Notes under the pieces: generated by a model | Databases searched by the model: none | Seen by the model: only the letters and a program-made list of their open reading frames with translations | What the model was told of the DNA's origin: nothing | Shown: in pieces, positions 42,079-50,954 of the stretch | Position numbering within the stretch: position 1 is the stretch's first letter | Layout: each line of letters opens with the position of its first letter | NCBI GenBank assembly: GCA_002480495.1 | Contig: DLCG01000006.1 | Span: 144,785 to 208,784, forward strand | Source: Rhodobiaceae bacterium UBA7804 | Lineage (GTDB): Bacteria; Pseudomonadota; Alphaproteobacteria; Parvibaculales; Parvibaculaceae | DNA length: 64,000 bases | Direction of reading: 5' to 3' | Translations under genes and position numbers: made by a program

Positions 42079-42989
42079 GATGCCGTCTGTGCGGTGACCT
42101 TCGCCGGTACGTTGGCGCTCTGTTGACGGGGGCTGCGCGGCCGGTGCGTCATGAGCCTTATGATGCGCGCCAGCGTATCCTTCATCTTGTGACGGTGAAC
42201 GATCATGTCGATCATTCCGTGTTCAAGCTGGAACTCCGCGGACTGGAAGTCGTCGGGCAGCTTCTCGCGGATGGTCTGTTCGATGACGCGGCGGCCGGAG
42301 AAGCCGATCAGCGCCTTGGGCTCCGCAATCTGGATGTCGCCAAGCATCGCATAGGAAGCGAGAACGCCGCCGGTGGTAGGGTCCGTTAGCACCACGATGA
42401 AAGGAAGGCTCGCTTCGCGCAGAAGCTGCAGTGATACGGTCGTGCGAGGCATCTGCATGAGCGACAGAATGCCTTCCTGCATGCGTGCACCGCCCGCTGC
42501 AGCAAAGAGGACATAGGGCGCCTTCTTCTCAAGCGCCGTTTCCGCGCCGCGAATGATCGCCTCGCCAGCCGCCATGCCGAGGGAGCCGCCCATGAAGGAG
42601 AAATCTTCTATGGCGATAACCGTCTCGACGCCGTCCAGCGGTCCGTGAGCAACGGTAACCGAGTCGTCGCGCCCGGTCTTGGAGCGCGCCTCCTTGAGGC
42701 GGTCGGGATACTTCTTCTGATCGCGGAATTTCAGCGGATCGATAGCGACGGCATCGACGGGCACGATCTGATACTCGGCATTGTCGAAAAGCGAGGCGAA
42801 GCGCTCCTTCGTGCCGAGGCGCATATGGTGGTCGCAGCTTGGGCAGACCCGCATCGCCGCCTCAAGATCGCGGTGGAAGATCATCTCCCCGCAGTTCGAG
42901 CATTTGTGCCACAGATTGTCCGGCGTTTGCTGCTTCTTGTTGAAGACACGCTGGATTTTCGGCCGGACGACATTGTTGATCCAGTTCAT
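42075..42989 (-). CDS. accD: Acetyl-CoA carboxylase carboxyltransferase subunit beta
   Basis: A 304-residue subunit that, with AccA, moves CO2 from carboxybiotin to acetyl-CoA to give malonyl-CoA. The N-terminal zinc finger uses Cys30, Cys33, Cys49 and Cys52. The crotonase-fold core has AIEDFSFMGGSLGMAAGEAI and FAAAGGARMQEGILSLMQM, seen in parts, where the Gly-Gly pair forms an oxyanion hole. It lies between trpA and folC and overlaps folC. The accA gene is elsewhere. Confidence 0.97.
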   Translation of the reverse strand: MNWINNVVRPKIQRVFNKKQQTPDNLWHKCSNCGEMIFHRDLEAAMRVCPSCDHHMRLGTKERFASLFDNAEYQIVPVDAVAIDPLKFRDQKKYPDRLKEARSKTGRDDSVTVAHGPLDGVETVIAIEDFSFMGGSLGMAAGEAIIRGAETALEKKAPYVLFAAAGGARMQEGILSLMQMPRTTVSLQLLREASLPFIVVLTDPTTGGVLASYAMLGDIQIAEPKALIGFSGRRVIEQTIREKLPDDFQSAEFQLEHGMIDMIVHRHKMKDTLARIIRLMTHRPRSPRQQSANVPAKVTAQTAS

Positions 42990-43001
42990 CGGCTGAACTC
43001 C

Positions 43002-43841
43002 CTATTCAGCGGCGGCTGCCCGCGCGGCGTGAACGCCCGCTGCAAGCTTGCCCACAAATTCGAGAACGCGCTCCACGGCGCCATTTCTGACCTTCCCGTC
43101 CTCGCCGATCTCTCTCGCGATTGCATCGACGATGGCGGAGCCGACGACGGCGCCGTCGGCGGCACGTGCGATCTCCGCGGCTTGTTCCGGTGTCTTGATT
43201 CCGAAGCCGACTGCGACCGGAAGATCGGTATGTCCCTTGATCCTCTTCACTGCGGCTTCGACATTGCGGGCTTGCGGGCTGGCCGAGCCGGTGATCCCGG
43301 TGATCGAGACGTAATAGACGAAGCCGGAGGTGTTCGCGAGAACGGCCGGAAGGCGCTTGTCGTCGGTCGTCGGCGTTGCAAGACGGATGAAGTTGAGGCC
43401 CGCCTTCATGGCGGGCACGCAAAGCTCGTCGTCTTCTTCGGGTGGAAGGTCCACCACGATGAGCCCATCGACACCCGCCTCTATGGCGCGGCCGAGAAAG
43501 GTCTCGACCCCCATATGATAGATCGGGTTGTAGTATCCCATCAGAACGATCGGTGTTTCGTTATCGCTTTCGCGGAAGCGGCGCACGAGTTCCAGCGTCT
43601 TCTTCATGCTTGCGCCATTGCGAAGCGCGCGCTGGGAAGAGGCCTGGATAGAAGGTCCATCCGCCATGGGGTCCGTAAAGGGCATGCCCAGTTCGATTAC
43701 GTCGGCGCCTGCGCCGGGCAACCCCTTCAGAATGCCGAGCGTCGTGTCGAAATCGGGATCTCCCGCAGTGATGAAGGTCACGAAACCGGCACGCCCTATT
43801 TGCTTCAGCTGGGCGAAACGCTTGTCGAGTCTCGTTGTCAC
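43002..43841 (-). CDS. trpA: Tryptophan synthase alpha chain
   Basis: A 279-residue (beta/alpha)8 enzyme that cleaves indole-3-glycerol phosphate to indole and glyceraldehyde-3-phosphate. Catalytic Glu50 and Asp61 lie in VIELGMPFTDPMADGP; the phosphate-site GVDGLIVVDLPPEE and VAVGFGIKTPEQ follow. The GTG at 43841 overlaps the trpB stop (GTGA), so the two subunits are coupled; the longer frame upstream is inside trpB and not real. Confidence 0.97.
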   Translation of the reverse strand: MTTRLDKRFAQLKQIGRAGFVTFITAGDPDFDTTLGILKGLPGAGADVIELGMPFTDPMADGPSIQASSQRALRNGASMKKTLELVRRFRESDNETPIVLMGYYNPIYHMGVETFLGRAIEAGVDGLIVVDLPPEEDDELCVPAMKAGLNFIRLATPTTDDKRLPAVLANTSGFVYYVSITGITGSASPQARNVEAAVKRIKGHTDLPVAVGFGIKTPEQAAEIARAADGAVVGSAIVDAIAREIGEDGKVRNGAVERVLEFVGKLAAGVHAARAAAAE

Positions 43842-45085
43842 AGCGTCACTCCCAGATGGTCGGCGACAGCGAACACATCCTTGTCTCCACGTCCGCACAT
43901 GTTCATCACCATGAGGTGGTCGCGTGGCAGGGTGGGAGCGATCTTCGTCACGAAGGCGAGAGCGTGCGCAGGTTCGAGCGCGGGAATGATGCCTTCGAGG
44001 CGCGAGCAGAGCTGGAAGGCCTCGAGCGCCTCCTTGTCCGTCGCCGAAACATATTCGGCGCGGCCTGACTCGTGCAGCCACGCATGCTCGGGGCCGATGC
44101 CCGGATAGTCGAGGCCAGCGGAAATCGAATGCCCGTCCTTGATCTGCCCGTCCTCGTCCTGCAGCAGATAGGTGCGATTACCATGCAGCACGCCGGGGGA
44201 ACCGCCTTTCAGCGAGGCGCAATGTTCGCCCGTCTCGATGCCCCGTCCGGCAGCTTCGACGCCATAGATCTTCACCGACGGATCGTCGAGGAAAGGATGG
44301 AAGAGACCCATCGCATTGGATCCGCCGCCGATACAGGCGACCACGCTGTCGGGAAGACGGCCTTCGCGCTCCATCATCTGGCGTTTCGTCTCCTCGCCGA
44401 TCACCGACTGGAAGTCGCGAACCATGGCGGGATAGGGATGAGGCCCTGCGACGGTGCCGATAAGGTAATAGGTGCTCTCGACATTCGTCACCCAGTCACG
44501 CAGCGCCTCGTTCATCGCATCTTTCAGCGTGCCGGTGCCGGATGTGACCGGAATGACTTCCGCGCCAAGGAGTTTCATGCGGAACACGTTCGGCTTCTGC
44601 CGCTCGATGTCGGTCGTGCCCATATAGACGACGCAGGGTAGGCCGAACCGTGCACAAACCGTGGCGGTGGCGACGCCGTGCTGTCCTGCGCCCGTCTCGG
44701 CAATGATGCGCGTCTTGCCCATGCGTTTCGCGAGCAGGATTTGACCGAGGCAGTTGTTGATCTTGTGGCTGCCCGTGTGGTTGAGCTCATCGCGCTTGAA
44801 GTAGATCTTTGCGCCGCCCTCGCCGCCGGAAGCGGCGGCCTTCTCACGTAGATGTTCGGTCAGTCTTTCGGCGAAGTAGAGCGGGCTTTCGCGACCCACA
44901 TAGTCGCGCTGCATGTATTCGATTTCGGCTTGAAAGGCGGGGTCCGCCTTGGCGTCCTTGTAGGCCTGGTCGAGATCGAGCACGAGCGGCATGAGCGTTT
45001 CGGCAACGAACCGTCCGCCGAAGATACCGAAGCGTCCCCTTTCATCCGGGCCGCCGCGCAGGGAATTTGCTTTCGTCAGGCTCAC
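43838..45085 (-). CDS. trpB: Tryptophan synthase beta chain
   Basis: A 415-residue PLP enzyme that condenses indole with serine. The PLP lysine is Lys108 in LNHTGSHKINNCLGQ. The GAGQHGVATA loop and the phosphate-binding CIGGGSNAMGLFHPF are present. It is TrpB1-type by length and motifs. Order trpF-trpB-trpA on one strand matches other alphaproteobacteria, where trpE, trpG, trpD and trpC are elsewhere. Confidence 0.98.
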   Translation of the reverse strand: MSLTKANSLRGGPDERGRFGIFGGRFVAETLMPLVLDLDQAYKDAKADPAFQAEIEYMQRDYVGRESPLYFAERLTEHLREKAAASGGEGGAKIYFKRDELNHTGSHKINNCLGQILLAKRMGKTRIIAETGAGQHGVATATVCARFGLPCVVYMGTTDIERQKPNVFRMKLLGAEVIPVTSGTGTLKDAMNEALRDWVTNVESTYYLIGTVAGPHPYPAMVRDFQSVIGEETKRQMMEREGRLPDSVVACIGGGSNAMGLFHPFLDDPSVKIYGVEAAGRGIETGEHCASLKGGSPGVLHGNRTYLLQDEDGQIKDGHSISAGLDYPGIGPEHAWLHESGRAEYVSATDKEALEAFQLCSRLEGIIPALEPAHALAFVTKIAPTLPRDHLMVMNMCGRGDKDVFAVADHLGVTL

Positions 45086-45116
45086 GCTCGCTACTTTCCG
45101 TTCATTCGTGTTCGCC

Positions 45117-45767
45117 TCACCGCGCGGCCTTGGCCGCGCGAATGAAGGCTTCGATCAGTTCCGGGTTTTTCCGGCCAGGCGCATCCTCGACACCTGACGA
45201 AACATCGACCGCCTCGGCGCCGGTGATCCGGATCGCCTCGGCGACATTTGCCGCATTGAGGCCGCCCGAAAGCATCCAGGGCGTTTCCGGCCGGTGACCG
45301 GCGATGAGCGACCAATCGAAGACAAGCCCGTTGCCGCCCGGAAGGGCACCCGCCATAGATTTAGGTGGTTTGGCATCGAACAGCAACAAATCGGCGGAAT
45401 CGCGGTAAATTTCAGCCTTGAGGGCGTCTTCCGGCTCAGCGATGCCAATGGCTTTCATGATGGTCAGGCCGTGACGCGCCTTGATTTCCCTGAGGCGGGA
45501 GGGCGTTTCCGATCCGTGGAGCTGCAGTATATCGGGGTTGAGTGCCGCCACAGCGGCGTCGAGCGTTGCATCATCCGCATCGACCGTCAGCGCCACTTTG
45601 AGTACCGAGGAGGGCACGTGGCGGGCGAGTGCGCCAGCCGTCTCGAAGGATACGTAGCGCGCGCTTTTCGGAATGAAAGCAAAGCCCAGATAATCGGCTC
45701 CCGCGGCGACCGATGCCTCGATCGTCTCCGGTGTGGACAGCCCGCAGATTTTGACGCGTACGCTCAT
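45117..45767 (-). CDS. trpF: Phosphoribosylanthranilate isomerase
   Basis: A 216-residue TIM barrel performing the Amadori rearrangement of phosphoribosylanthranilate. The catalytic Cys is in VKICGLSTPETIEA, and the general acid Asp is in the VALTVDADDAT segment; ILQLHGSE and AVDVSSGVED, the phosphate-site end, are family hallmarks. The ATG at 45767 is seven bases after the pyrF stop; the upstream frame runs into pyrF. The ribosome site is weak, which suggests coupling to pyrF. Confidence 0.95.
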   Translation of the reverse strand: MSVRVKICGLSTPETIEASVAAGADYLGFAFIPKSARYVSFETAGALARHVPSSVLKVALTVDADDATLDAAVAALNPDILQLHGSETPSRLREIKARHGLTIMKAIGIAEPEDALKAEIYRDSADLLLFDAKPPKSMAGALPGGNGLVFDWSLIAGHRPETPWMLSGGLNAANVAEAIRITGAEAVDVSSGVEDAPGRKNPELIEAFIRAAKAAR

Positions 45768-45774
45768 CTCGGGT

Positions 45775-46476
45775 TCATGCCGCGAGGAAGCGGCCGATCT
45801 CCTCGGCCGCCGCGCGCGGATCGCCTGCACCGGTGATGGGCCGGCCGATCACCAGTATATCGGCACCGAGCGCAAGCGCTTCCGCAGGCGTCATGATGCG
45901 CTTCTGGTCAGCGATATCGCTGCCTGCAGGCCGGATGCCCGGGACGACAAGCTTGAACTCCTTGCCAAGGTCGCGCCGCAGAACTTCGATTTCATGTGCG
46001 GAGCAAACCACACCGTCGAGACCGGATGAGGCCGCGAGGCCTGCAAGCCGTCTGACGTGGTCGCTCGGGGTTCCAGAGACACCGGTATCGGCGAGATCGC
46101 TGGCATCGAGGCTAGTCAGCATGGTGACGCCGATGACGAGCGGCCGGTCGGAGCCTGCTTCCCTTGCCGCATCGGCGGCGGCCCGCATCATGGCCGCTCC
46201 CCCCGCAGCATGAACATTCACGATGGCTGGTTTCAGCGGCAATATCGCGCGAATGCCGCCGGCGACGGTGTTCGGAATGTCATGGAGCTTGAGGTCCAGA
46301 AAGATCGGCAGTCCCGCCGCCGCCACCGCGCGATAACCTTGCGGCCCATGCGCGTTGAAGAACTCCATACCGATCTTCGCGCCGCCGACGCTACCCTTGA
46401 GGCTCCGGGCGAGTTTCTCGGCGCGGCCGAGATCGGTCGTGTCGAGTGCGCAGAAAACGGGGTTTTCGAGTGTCAT
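45775..46476 (-). CDS. pyrF: Orotidine-5'-phosphate decarboxylase
   Basis: A 233-residue TIM barrel making UMP from OMP. The catalytic DLKLHDIPNTV contains the Asp-x-Lys-x-x-Asp triad residues; FCALDTTDLGRAEKLA at the N-terminus supplies another substrate Asp; the phosphate-binding end is VVPGIRPAGSDIADQKR, then DILVIGRPITGA. It is followed at once by trpF. Confidence 0.97.
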   Translation of the reverse strand: MTLENPVFCALDTTDLGRAEKLARSLKGSVGGAKIGMEFFNAHGPQGYRAVAAAGLPIFLDLKLHDIPNTVAGGIRAILPLKPAIVNVHAAGGAAMMRAAADAAREAGSDRPLVIGVTMLTSLDASDLADTGVSGTPSDHVRRLAGLAASSGLDGVVCSAHEIEVLRRDLGKEFKLVVPGIRPAGSDIADQKRIMTPAEALALGADILVIGRPITGAGDPRAAAEEIGRFLAA

Positions 46477-46554
46477 GGGTACCTGCTCCGGTCTCCGGTC
46501 CGGTTTCGCGGGCGTTATAGCAGATCGCCCGGCGGAAGGCCCTGATTTCTCGCG

Positions 46555-46833
46555 TCAGTCGCGCAGCGCCGGCAGGGTCTCGCCCATAGTGGCGGATCCC
46601 TTCGATTTGGCCGCTTTTCGCCTCGCCTGAGCCCATGCCCCCAGACCCCCGAACAGGATGCCGATGAGTACGGAAGCGAGAATGATGAGAAAAAGCGGCA
46701 TTTCGAGCCCGATGGCCGGGGAGGTGGGGTCGAATGGATCGAGGCTGAACGTGACGGGCTTCCGGTTCGCAATGGCAATCGCCATGACCAGAATGACAAC
46801 CGGGGGCAGGACGATCCAGCGCAGGAGTTTCAC
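46555..46833 (-). CDS. lapA: LapA-domain (DUF1049) membrane protein
   Basis: A 92-residue inner-membrane protein. Two hydrophobic helices at ~6-22 and ~44-67 flank a short periplasmic loop (ANRKPVTFSLDPFDPTSP), followed by a basic cytoplasmic tail (QARRKAAKSK). This is the lipopolysaccharide-assembly protein A layout. The GTG at 46833 was chosen over upstream codons because it gives the conserved start before LLRWIVLPP. It sits between ihfB and pyrF, its usual place in this class. Confidence 0.85.
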   Translation of the reverse strand: MKLLRWIVLPPVVILVMAIAIANRKPVTFSLDPFDPTSPAIGLEMPLFLIILASVLIGILFGGLGAWAQARRKAAKSKGSATMGETLPALRD

Positions 46834-46894
46834 GGGGCGGCACTTCCGGTTTGGAACGCAAACAAAAGGATGGCTGTGAAGCGGCGAAAGCGGC

Positions 46895-47230
46895 TCAATC
46901 GTCGCTGTCGTCGTCTCCATCGTCATTCATGAGCTTGTCGTCCGCGATATCGGCATTATTCAGCCGCTCACGCAATTCCTTGCCCGTCTTGAAGAAGGGC
47001 ACGGATTTTTCCTCGACATGCACGGGCTCGCCGGTGCGGGGATTGCGGCCCGTCCGCGCGGGCCGATTCTTCACGGAAAAGGCGCCAAAGCCGCGCAACT
47101 CCACCCGGTCTCCGCGCGCGAGCGCCGCGCTGATCTCATCGAAGATCGTACTGACGATGCGCTCGACGTCACGCTGGTAAAGATGCGGATTGGCTTGGGC
47201 GAGGCGGGCGACGAGCTCCGATTTGATCAT
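46895..47230 (-). CDS. ihfB: Integration host factor subunit beta
   Basis: A 111-residue HU/IHF-family DNA-bending protein that pairs with IhfA. The segment MIKSELVARLAQANPHLYQRDVERIV, the GRGFGAFSV-type core (VELRGFGAFSVKNRPARTGR) and the beta-arm tip NPRTGEPVHV with its intercalating Pro are all present. The ~17-residue C-terminal acidic tail of Asp residues is longer than in enteric IhfB. The ATG at 47230 has GGGGGA upstream. Confidence 0.96.
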   Translation of the reverse strand: MIKSELVARLAQANPHLYQRDVERIVSTIFDEISAALARGDRVELRGFGAFSVKNRPARTGRNPRTGEPVHVEEKSVPFFKTGKELRERLNNADIADDKLMNDDGDDDSDD

Positions 47231-47301
47231 GTTCTTGCGTCCCCCGGCGTCTTCTCGATCGGCTCCGCGCACCACCGGAAGCGGCGAAAGCTCTTCCCAT
47301 A

Positions 47302-48246
47302 TCAGAGGGCAGGTTGCCAAAGGCTCGTAAGACCGTCAAGTGTAAGTCGTTTTGTCTGCAGTGTTTTTCCGCTCAGGCCTTCGATGGTCGTGAGGGCGGC
47401 CTCTCCAAGCGCCTGCCCCGCGAAACCGGCCATGCCAAGCTCGGGATAGACGGGTTCCCAGTCTTTCACCGGCAGGTCCCGCTGAATGCCATGCTCGCTC
47501 TCCAGCCAGGCAAGGGCTTCTTCCTCGCCCCCCACCTGATCGATAAGGCCGTTCTCGATCGCTTGCCAGCCGGTATAGACGCGCCCGTCGCCCAGCTCCC
47601 TGGTTCTGGTCTCGTCCATACCTCGGCGTTCGGAGACGAGGCGGAGGAACCAGGCATAGGACGTGTCGAGCATGGCCTGCGTTGCCCTGATGGCCTCGGG
47701 ACTCGTCTTGTGGAAGGGATTCGGCTCCGCCTTGAGCGGCGCGGATTTCACTTCCTTCATTTCGACACCGATGCTGTCGAGCAGTTCCTCGATCTGGGTC
47801 CACTGGAAGAGGACGCCGATGGAGCCTGTGATCGTGTTGCCGCGCGCCACGATATGATCGGCGGAAATTGCGGCGATATAGCCGCCCGACGCAGCGACGG
47901 TGCCCAGAACTGCTACCACGGGCTTTTCTTCCGCTACCTGGCGAACCGAGGCGAAGAGAGCTTCTGCGCCGGTCGTCGTGCCTCCCGGGCTGTCGATGGA
48001 AAGAATGACCGCCTTCACATGGTCGTCCTTGGCGATCTTCTCGAGCATTTCCTGTTGCGCCCGGTCGTCGACGATGATGCCGGTAACCGAGACCCGCGCG
48101 ATCTGCGCACCGGGCAGCAGGGAGCCATCTTCTGCGACAAGGACGATCAAGGCGGCGAGGACGGCGACAATGGCGCCGGCCCGCCAAAGAAACAGGCGGC
48201 GCTTGAGGCGCCGCCTGTCCGCTAGCGTATCTGCATCGAGAGACAA
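47302..48246 (-). CDS. sppA: Signal peptide peptidase SppA, short form
   Basis: A 314-residue S49 protease that degrades cleaved signal peptides at the outer face of the inner membrane. One transmembrane helix spans ~21-38. The nucleophile is Ser120 in VLGTVAASGGYIAA, and the general-base Lys is probably Lys172 in SAPLKAEPNPF. The oxyanion-region SIDSPGGTTTGAE is at ~83-95. It is the one-domain form, as in Bacillus, rather than the 67-kDa E. coli form. Confidence 0.93.
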   Translation of the reverse strand: MSLDADTLADRRRLKRRLFLWRAGAIVAVLAALIVLVAEDGSLLPGAQIARVSVTGIIVDDRAQQEMLEKIAKDDHVKAVILSIDSPGGTTTGAEALFASVRQVAEEKPVVAVLGTVAASGGYIAAISADHIVARGNTITGSIGVLFQWTQIEELLDSIGVEMKEVKSAPLKAEPNPFHKTSPEAIRATQAMLDTSYAWFLRLVSERRGMDETRTRELGDGRVYTGWQAIENGLIDQVGGEEEALAWLESEHGIQRDLPVKDWEPVYPELGMAGFAGQALGEAALTTIEGLSGKTLQTKRLTLDGLTSLWQPAL

Positions 48247-48391
48247 GAGGCTCTCCTTCGGCTGGAGCGAACAGGTGCCCGGAGCTTAGAGGGCGTTCCT
48301 GCGAGCGTAAACGGCTTTGAGCCGTTCCGGGGCCGGGATCGAGGCCTCAATGGCACCGGCGGGAAGGCGCTGCCCTCCCGCCGGCCTGTCA

Positions 48392-50104
48392 TCACTTGTC
48401 TTCGGTGTTGGCCTTGTTGAGGGCCGCACCGAGGATGTCGCCGAGCGACGCGCCGGAGTCCGACGAGCCGTACTGCGCCACCGCTTCCTTTTCTTCGGCA
48501 ATTTCCAGCGCCTTGATCGAGAGCTGGATCTTGCGGGCCGTGCGGTCGAACTGCGTCACGCGCGCATCGACCTTGTCGCCGACGGCGAAGCGCTCGGGGC
48601 GCTGGTCGCCGCGGTCGCGCGCGAGTTCAGCGCGGCGGATGAAGGCCGGCATATTGTCTTCTCCGACCGTCACCTCGATGCCGTTCTCGGTCACGCCCGT
48701 CACCGTGCAGGTGACGACCGCGCCCTTGCGGATGTTGTCGCCGAGCGATTCCATCGGATCGCCGCCGAGCTGCTTGATGCCGAGCGAGATGCGCTCTTTC
48801 TCGGTGTCGACGTCGAGCACCACCGCCTTCACGACCTGACCCTTCTGGTAGTCGGCCATGGCTTCTTCGCCGGACCGGTTCCAGTCGAGATCGGACATGT
48901 GCACCATGCCGTCCACATCGGCGTCGAGGCCGATGAAGAGACCGAACTCGGTGATGTTCTTGATCTCGCCCTCGACGACTGTGCCGGGCGGGAAGCGTTC
49001 GGCGAAGGTGGTCCAGGGGTTGTCCATGCAGTGCTTCAGGCCGAGCGAAATACGGCGCTTCACCGGATCGACTTCCAGCACCATCACTTCCACTTCCTGC
49101 GAGGTGGAAACGATCTTGCCCGGATGCACGTTCTTCTTCGTCCAGCTCATTTCGGAAACATGGACGAGGCCTTCGACGCCCGGCTCGAGTTCAACGAACG
49201 CGCCGTAATCGGTGATGTTCGTGACGCGGCCCTTGAAGCGCGCGTTGAGCGGATACTTCGCCTCGACGCCTTCCCAGGGATCGGCTTCGAGCTGCTTCAT
49301 GCCGAGCGAGATGCGCTGCGTCTCGTGGTTCACTTTGATGACCTGAACCTTGACGGTCTGGCCGATCGAGAGAACTTCGGTCGGATGGTTCACGCGGCGC
49401 CACGCGATGTCCGTGACGTGGAGCAGGCCGTCCACACCGCCGAGGTCGACGAACGCGCCGTAATCGGTGATGTTCTTGACGACGCCCTCGAGCACCTGGC
49501 CTTCCTTGAGGTTCTCGACGAGTTCCTGGCGCTGTTCGGCGCGGGTCTCTTCGAGGACGGCGCGGCGCGACACGACGATGTTGCCGCGGCGCTTGTCCAT
49601 CTTCAGGATCTGGAAGGGCTGGGGAATATTCATGAGCGGGGTGACGTCGCGCACGGGGCGAATGTCGACCTGGCTGCCCGGAAGGAACGCAACGGCGCCG
49701 TCGAGGTCGACCGTGAAGCCGCCCTTCACGCGGCCGAAGATCTGGCCGTCGACGCGTTCCTGCTTTTCGAATGCCTCTTCGAGGCGAATCCAGCTTTCTT
49801 CGCGCTTGGCCTTTTCGCGGCTCAGCACGGCTTCGCCCATCGCGTTCTCGATACGCTCGAGATAGACCTCGACAGTGTCACCCACGCTGAGCGCGGCCGG
49901 CTTGCCGGGGGCACCGAATTCCTTGAGCGGCACACGGCCTTCTGTCTTGAGGCCGACGTCGATGATGGCGAGATCGTTTTCGATGCCGACAACGGTTCCC
50001 TTGATCACGGAACCTTCCTGCATGTCGCTGTCCATGAAGGACTGTTCGAGCAGGGCGGCGAAATCTTCGCGGCTCGGATTGAGCGCGCTGTCTGTGTTAG
50101 CCAA
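48392..50104 (-). CDS. rpsA: 30S ribosomal protein S1
   Basis: A 570-residue translation initiation protein with six S1 RNA-binding domains. Domain hallmarks such as ITDYGAFVDLGGVDGLLHVTDIAW and ITDYGAFVELEPGVEGLVHVSEMSW, seen in parts, repeat through the protein. The TTG start at 50104 has AGGAG nine bases upstream. It lies in the conserved aroA-cmk-rpsA order. It is essential, and its expression is usually autoregulated through its leader. Confidence 0.97.
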   Translation of the reverse strand: MANTDSALNPSREDFAALLEQSFMDSDMQEGSVIKGTVVGIENDLAIIDVGLKTEGRVPLKEFGAPGKPAALSVGDTVEVYLERIENAMGEAVLSREKAKREESWIRLEEAFEKQERVDGQIFGRVKGGFTVDLDGAVAFLPGSQVDIRPVRDVTPLMNIPQPFQILKMDKRRGNIVVSRRAVLEETRAEQRQELVENLKEGQVLEGVVKNITDYGAFVDLGGVDGLLHVTDIAWRRVNHPTEVLSIGQTVKVQVIKVNHETQRISLGMKQLEADPWEGVEAKYPLNARFKGRVTNITDYGAFVELEPGVEGLVHVSEMSWTKKNVHPGKIVSTSQEVEVMVLEVDPVKRRISLGLKHCMDNPWTTFAERFPPGTVVEGEIKNITEFGLFIGLDADVDGMVHMSDLDWNRSGEEAMADYQKGQVVKAVVLDVDTEKERISLGIKQLGGDPMESLGDNIRKGAVVTCTVTGVTENGIEVTVGEDNMPAFIRRAELARDRGDQRPERFAVGDKVDARVTQFDRTARKIQLSIKALEIAEEKEAVAQYGSSDSGASLGDILGAALNKANTEDK

Positions 50105-50299
50105 TGGTGAAGTCTCCTGACGGTGCTTTTATTCCGGCCGACGGTTGGGTCCGGCGGTCTTCCCCCGAAATCGTGGTATGTCCGGGAGCATGTGGATTTG
50201 GGCAGTGTCGGTTAGAGGTTGCACAAGTATCGGCGCCACCTCCGCGATCGCATCCATCCAATGGCAAAAAGCGCGTCCGCTCGATGAGCGAAAACGCAC

Positions 50300-50947
50300 T
50301 TAACTCATTGCTTTGTCTATGATCGCGACGGCCGCGTCGAACGCCGCCTCTATACTCAAATCGGAGGTATCGAGCAAGTATGCGTCGGCTGCCGGCTTCA
50401 TCGGGCTCGCGACTCTTTCGGCATCTCGCCGGTCTCTTTCCCTCACGTCCTCTAGAATTTGTGCTTCGTTGACCTTCGACCCCGAATTATTGAGTTCCAG
50501 CCAGCGCCTGTGAGCCCGAATCTCCGGGCTCGCGGTCACGAAAATCTTCACCCGGGCGTCCGGACACACCACCGTTCCGATATCCCGCCCGTCCAGAACC
50601 GCACCCTCCTCGCCGCCCGGGGGGTTCGCTGCGAAATTTCGCTGAAAATCGAGGATAGCTGCGCGAATGGCAGGCTTTGCCGCGACGACGGAAGCTGCCT
50701 CGCCGGCTTCCCGGGTCCGGATCGTCTTCTCGTCAATATGGGAAATATCGAGGTTTTCCGCTGCGGCGAGCGCCGCCGCGTCGTCATTCGGGTCCTGGCC
50801 AGCTGCGAGGACGGCCTGACCGACGGCGCGATAGAGCGAGCCCGTGTCCAGATAGGCATAGCCATAATGCTGCGCGAGCTTCCTCGCGAGCGTTCCTTTG
50901 CCCGAGGCGGCGGGGCCGTCGATCGCAATGACGGTGGTGCCGCTCAT
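50300..50947 (-). CDS. cmk: Cytidylate kinase
   Basis: A 215-residue (d)CMP kinase. The P-loop is IAIDGPAASGKGTLARKLA (11-19 core). The CMP-binding insert contains YLDTGSLYRAVG, the catalytic region VLDGRDIGTVVCPDA, and the lid region with RDRRDAERVASPMKPA. The ATG at 50947 lies seven bases after the aroA stop; a longer start would overlap aroA by 38 bp and is less likely. rpsA follows after ~195 bp. Confidence 0.96.
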   Translation of the reverse strand: MSGTTVIAIDGPAASGKGTLARKLAQHYGYAYLDTGSLYRAVGQAVLAAGQDPNDDAAALAAAENLDISHIDEKTIRTREAGEAASVVAAKPAIRAAILDFQRNFAANPPGGEEGAVLDGRDIGTVVCPDARVKIFVTASPEIRAHRRWLELNNSGSKVNEAQILEDVRERDRRDAERVASPMKPAADAYLLDTSDLSIEAAFDAAVAIIDKAMS

Positions 50948-50954
50948 CCCGCTC

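Noticed and set aside
48309..48384. Terminators between sppA and rpsA
   Set aside because: Two hairpins (AACGGCT/AGCCGTT and CCGGCGGG/CCCGCCGG) are visible, but neither has a T-run on the minus strand, so they are not called as terminators.
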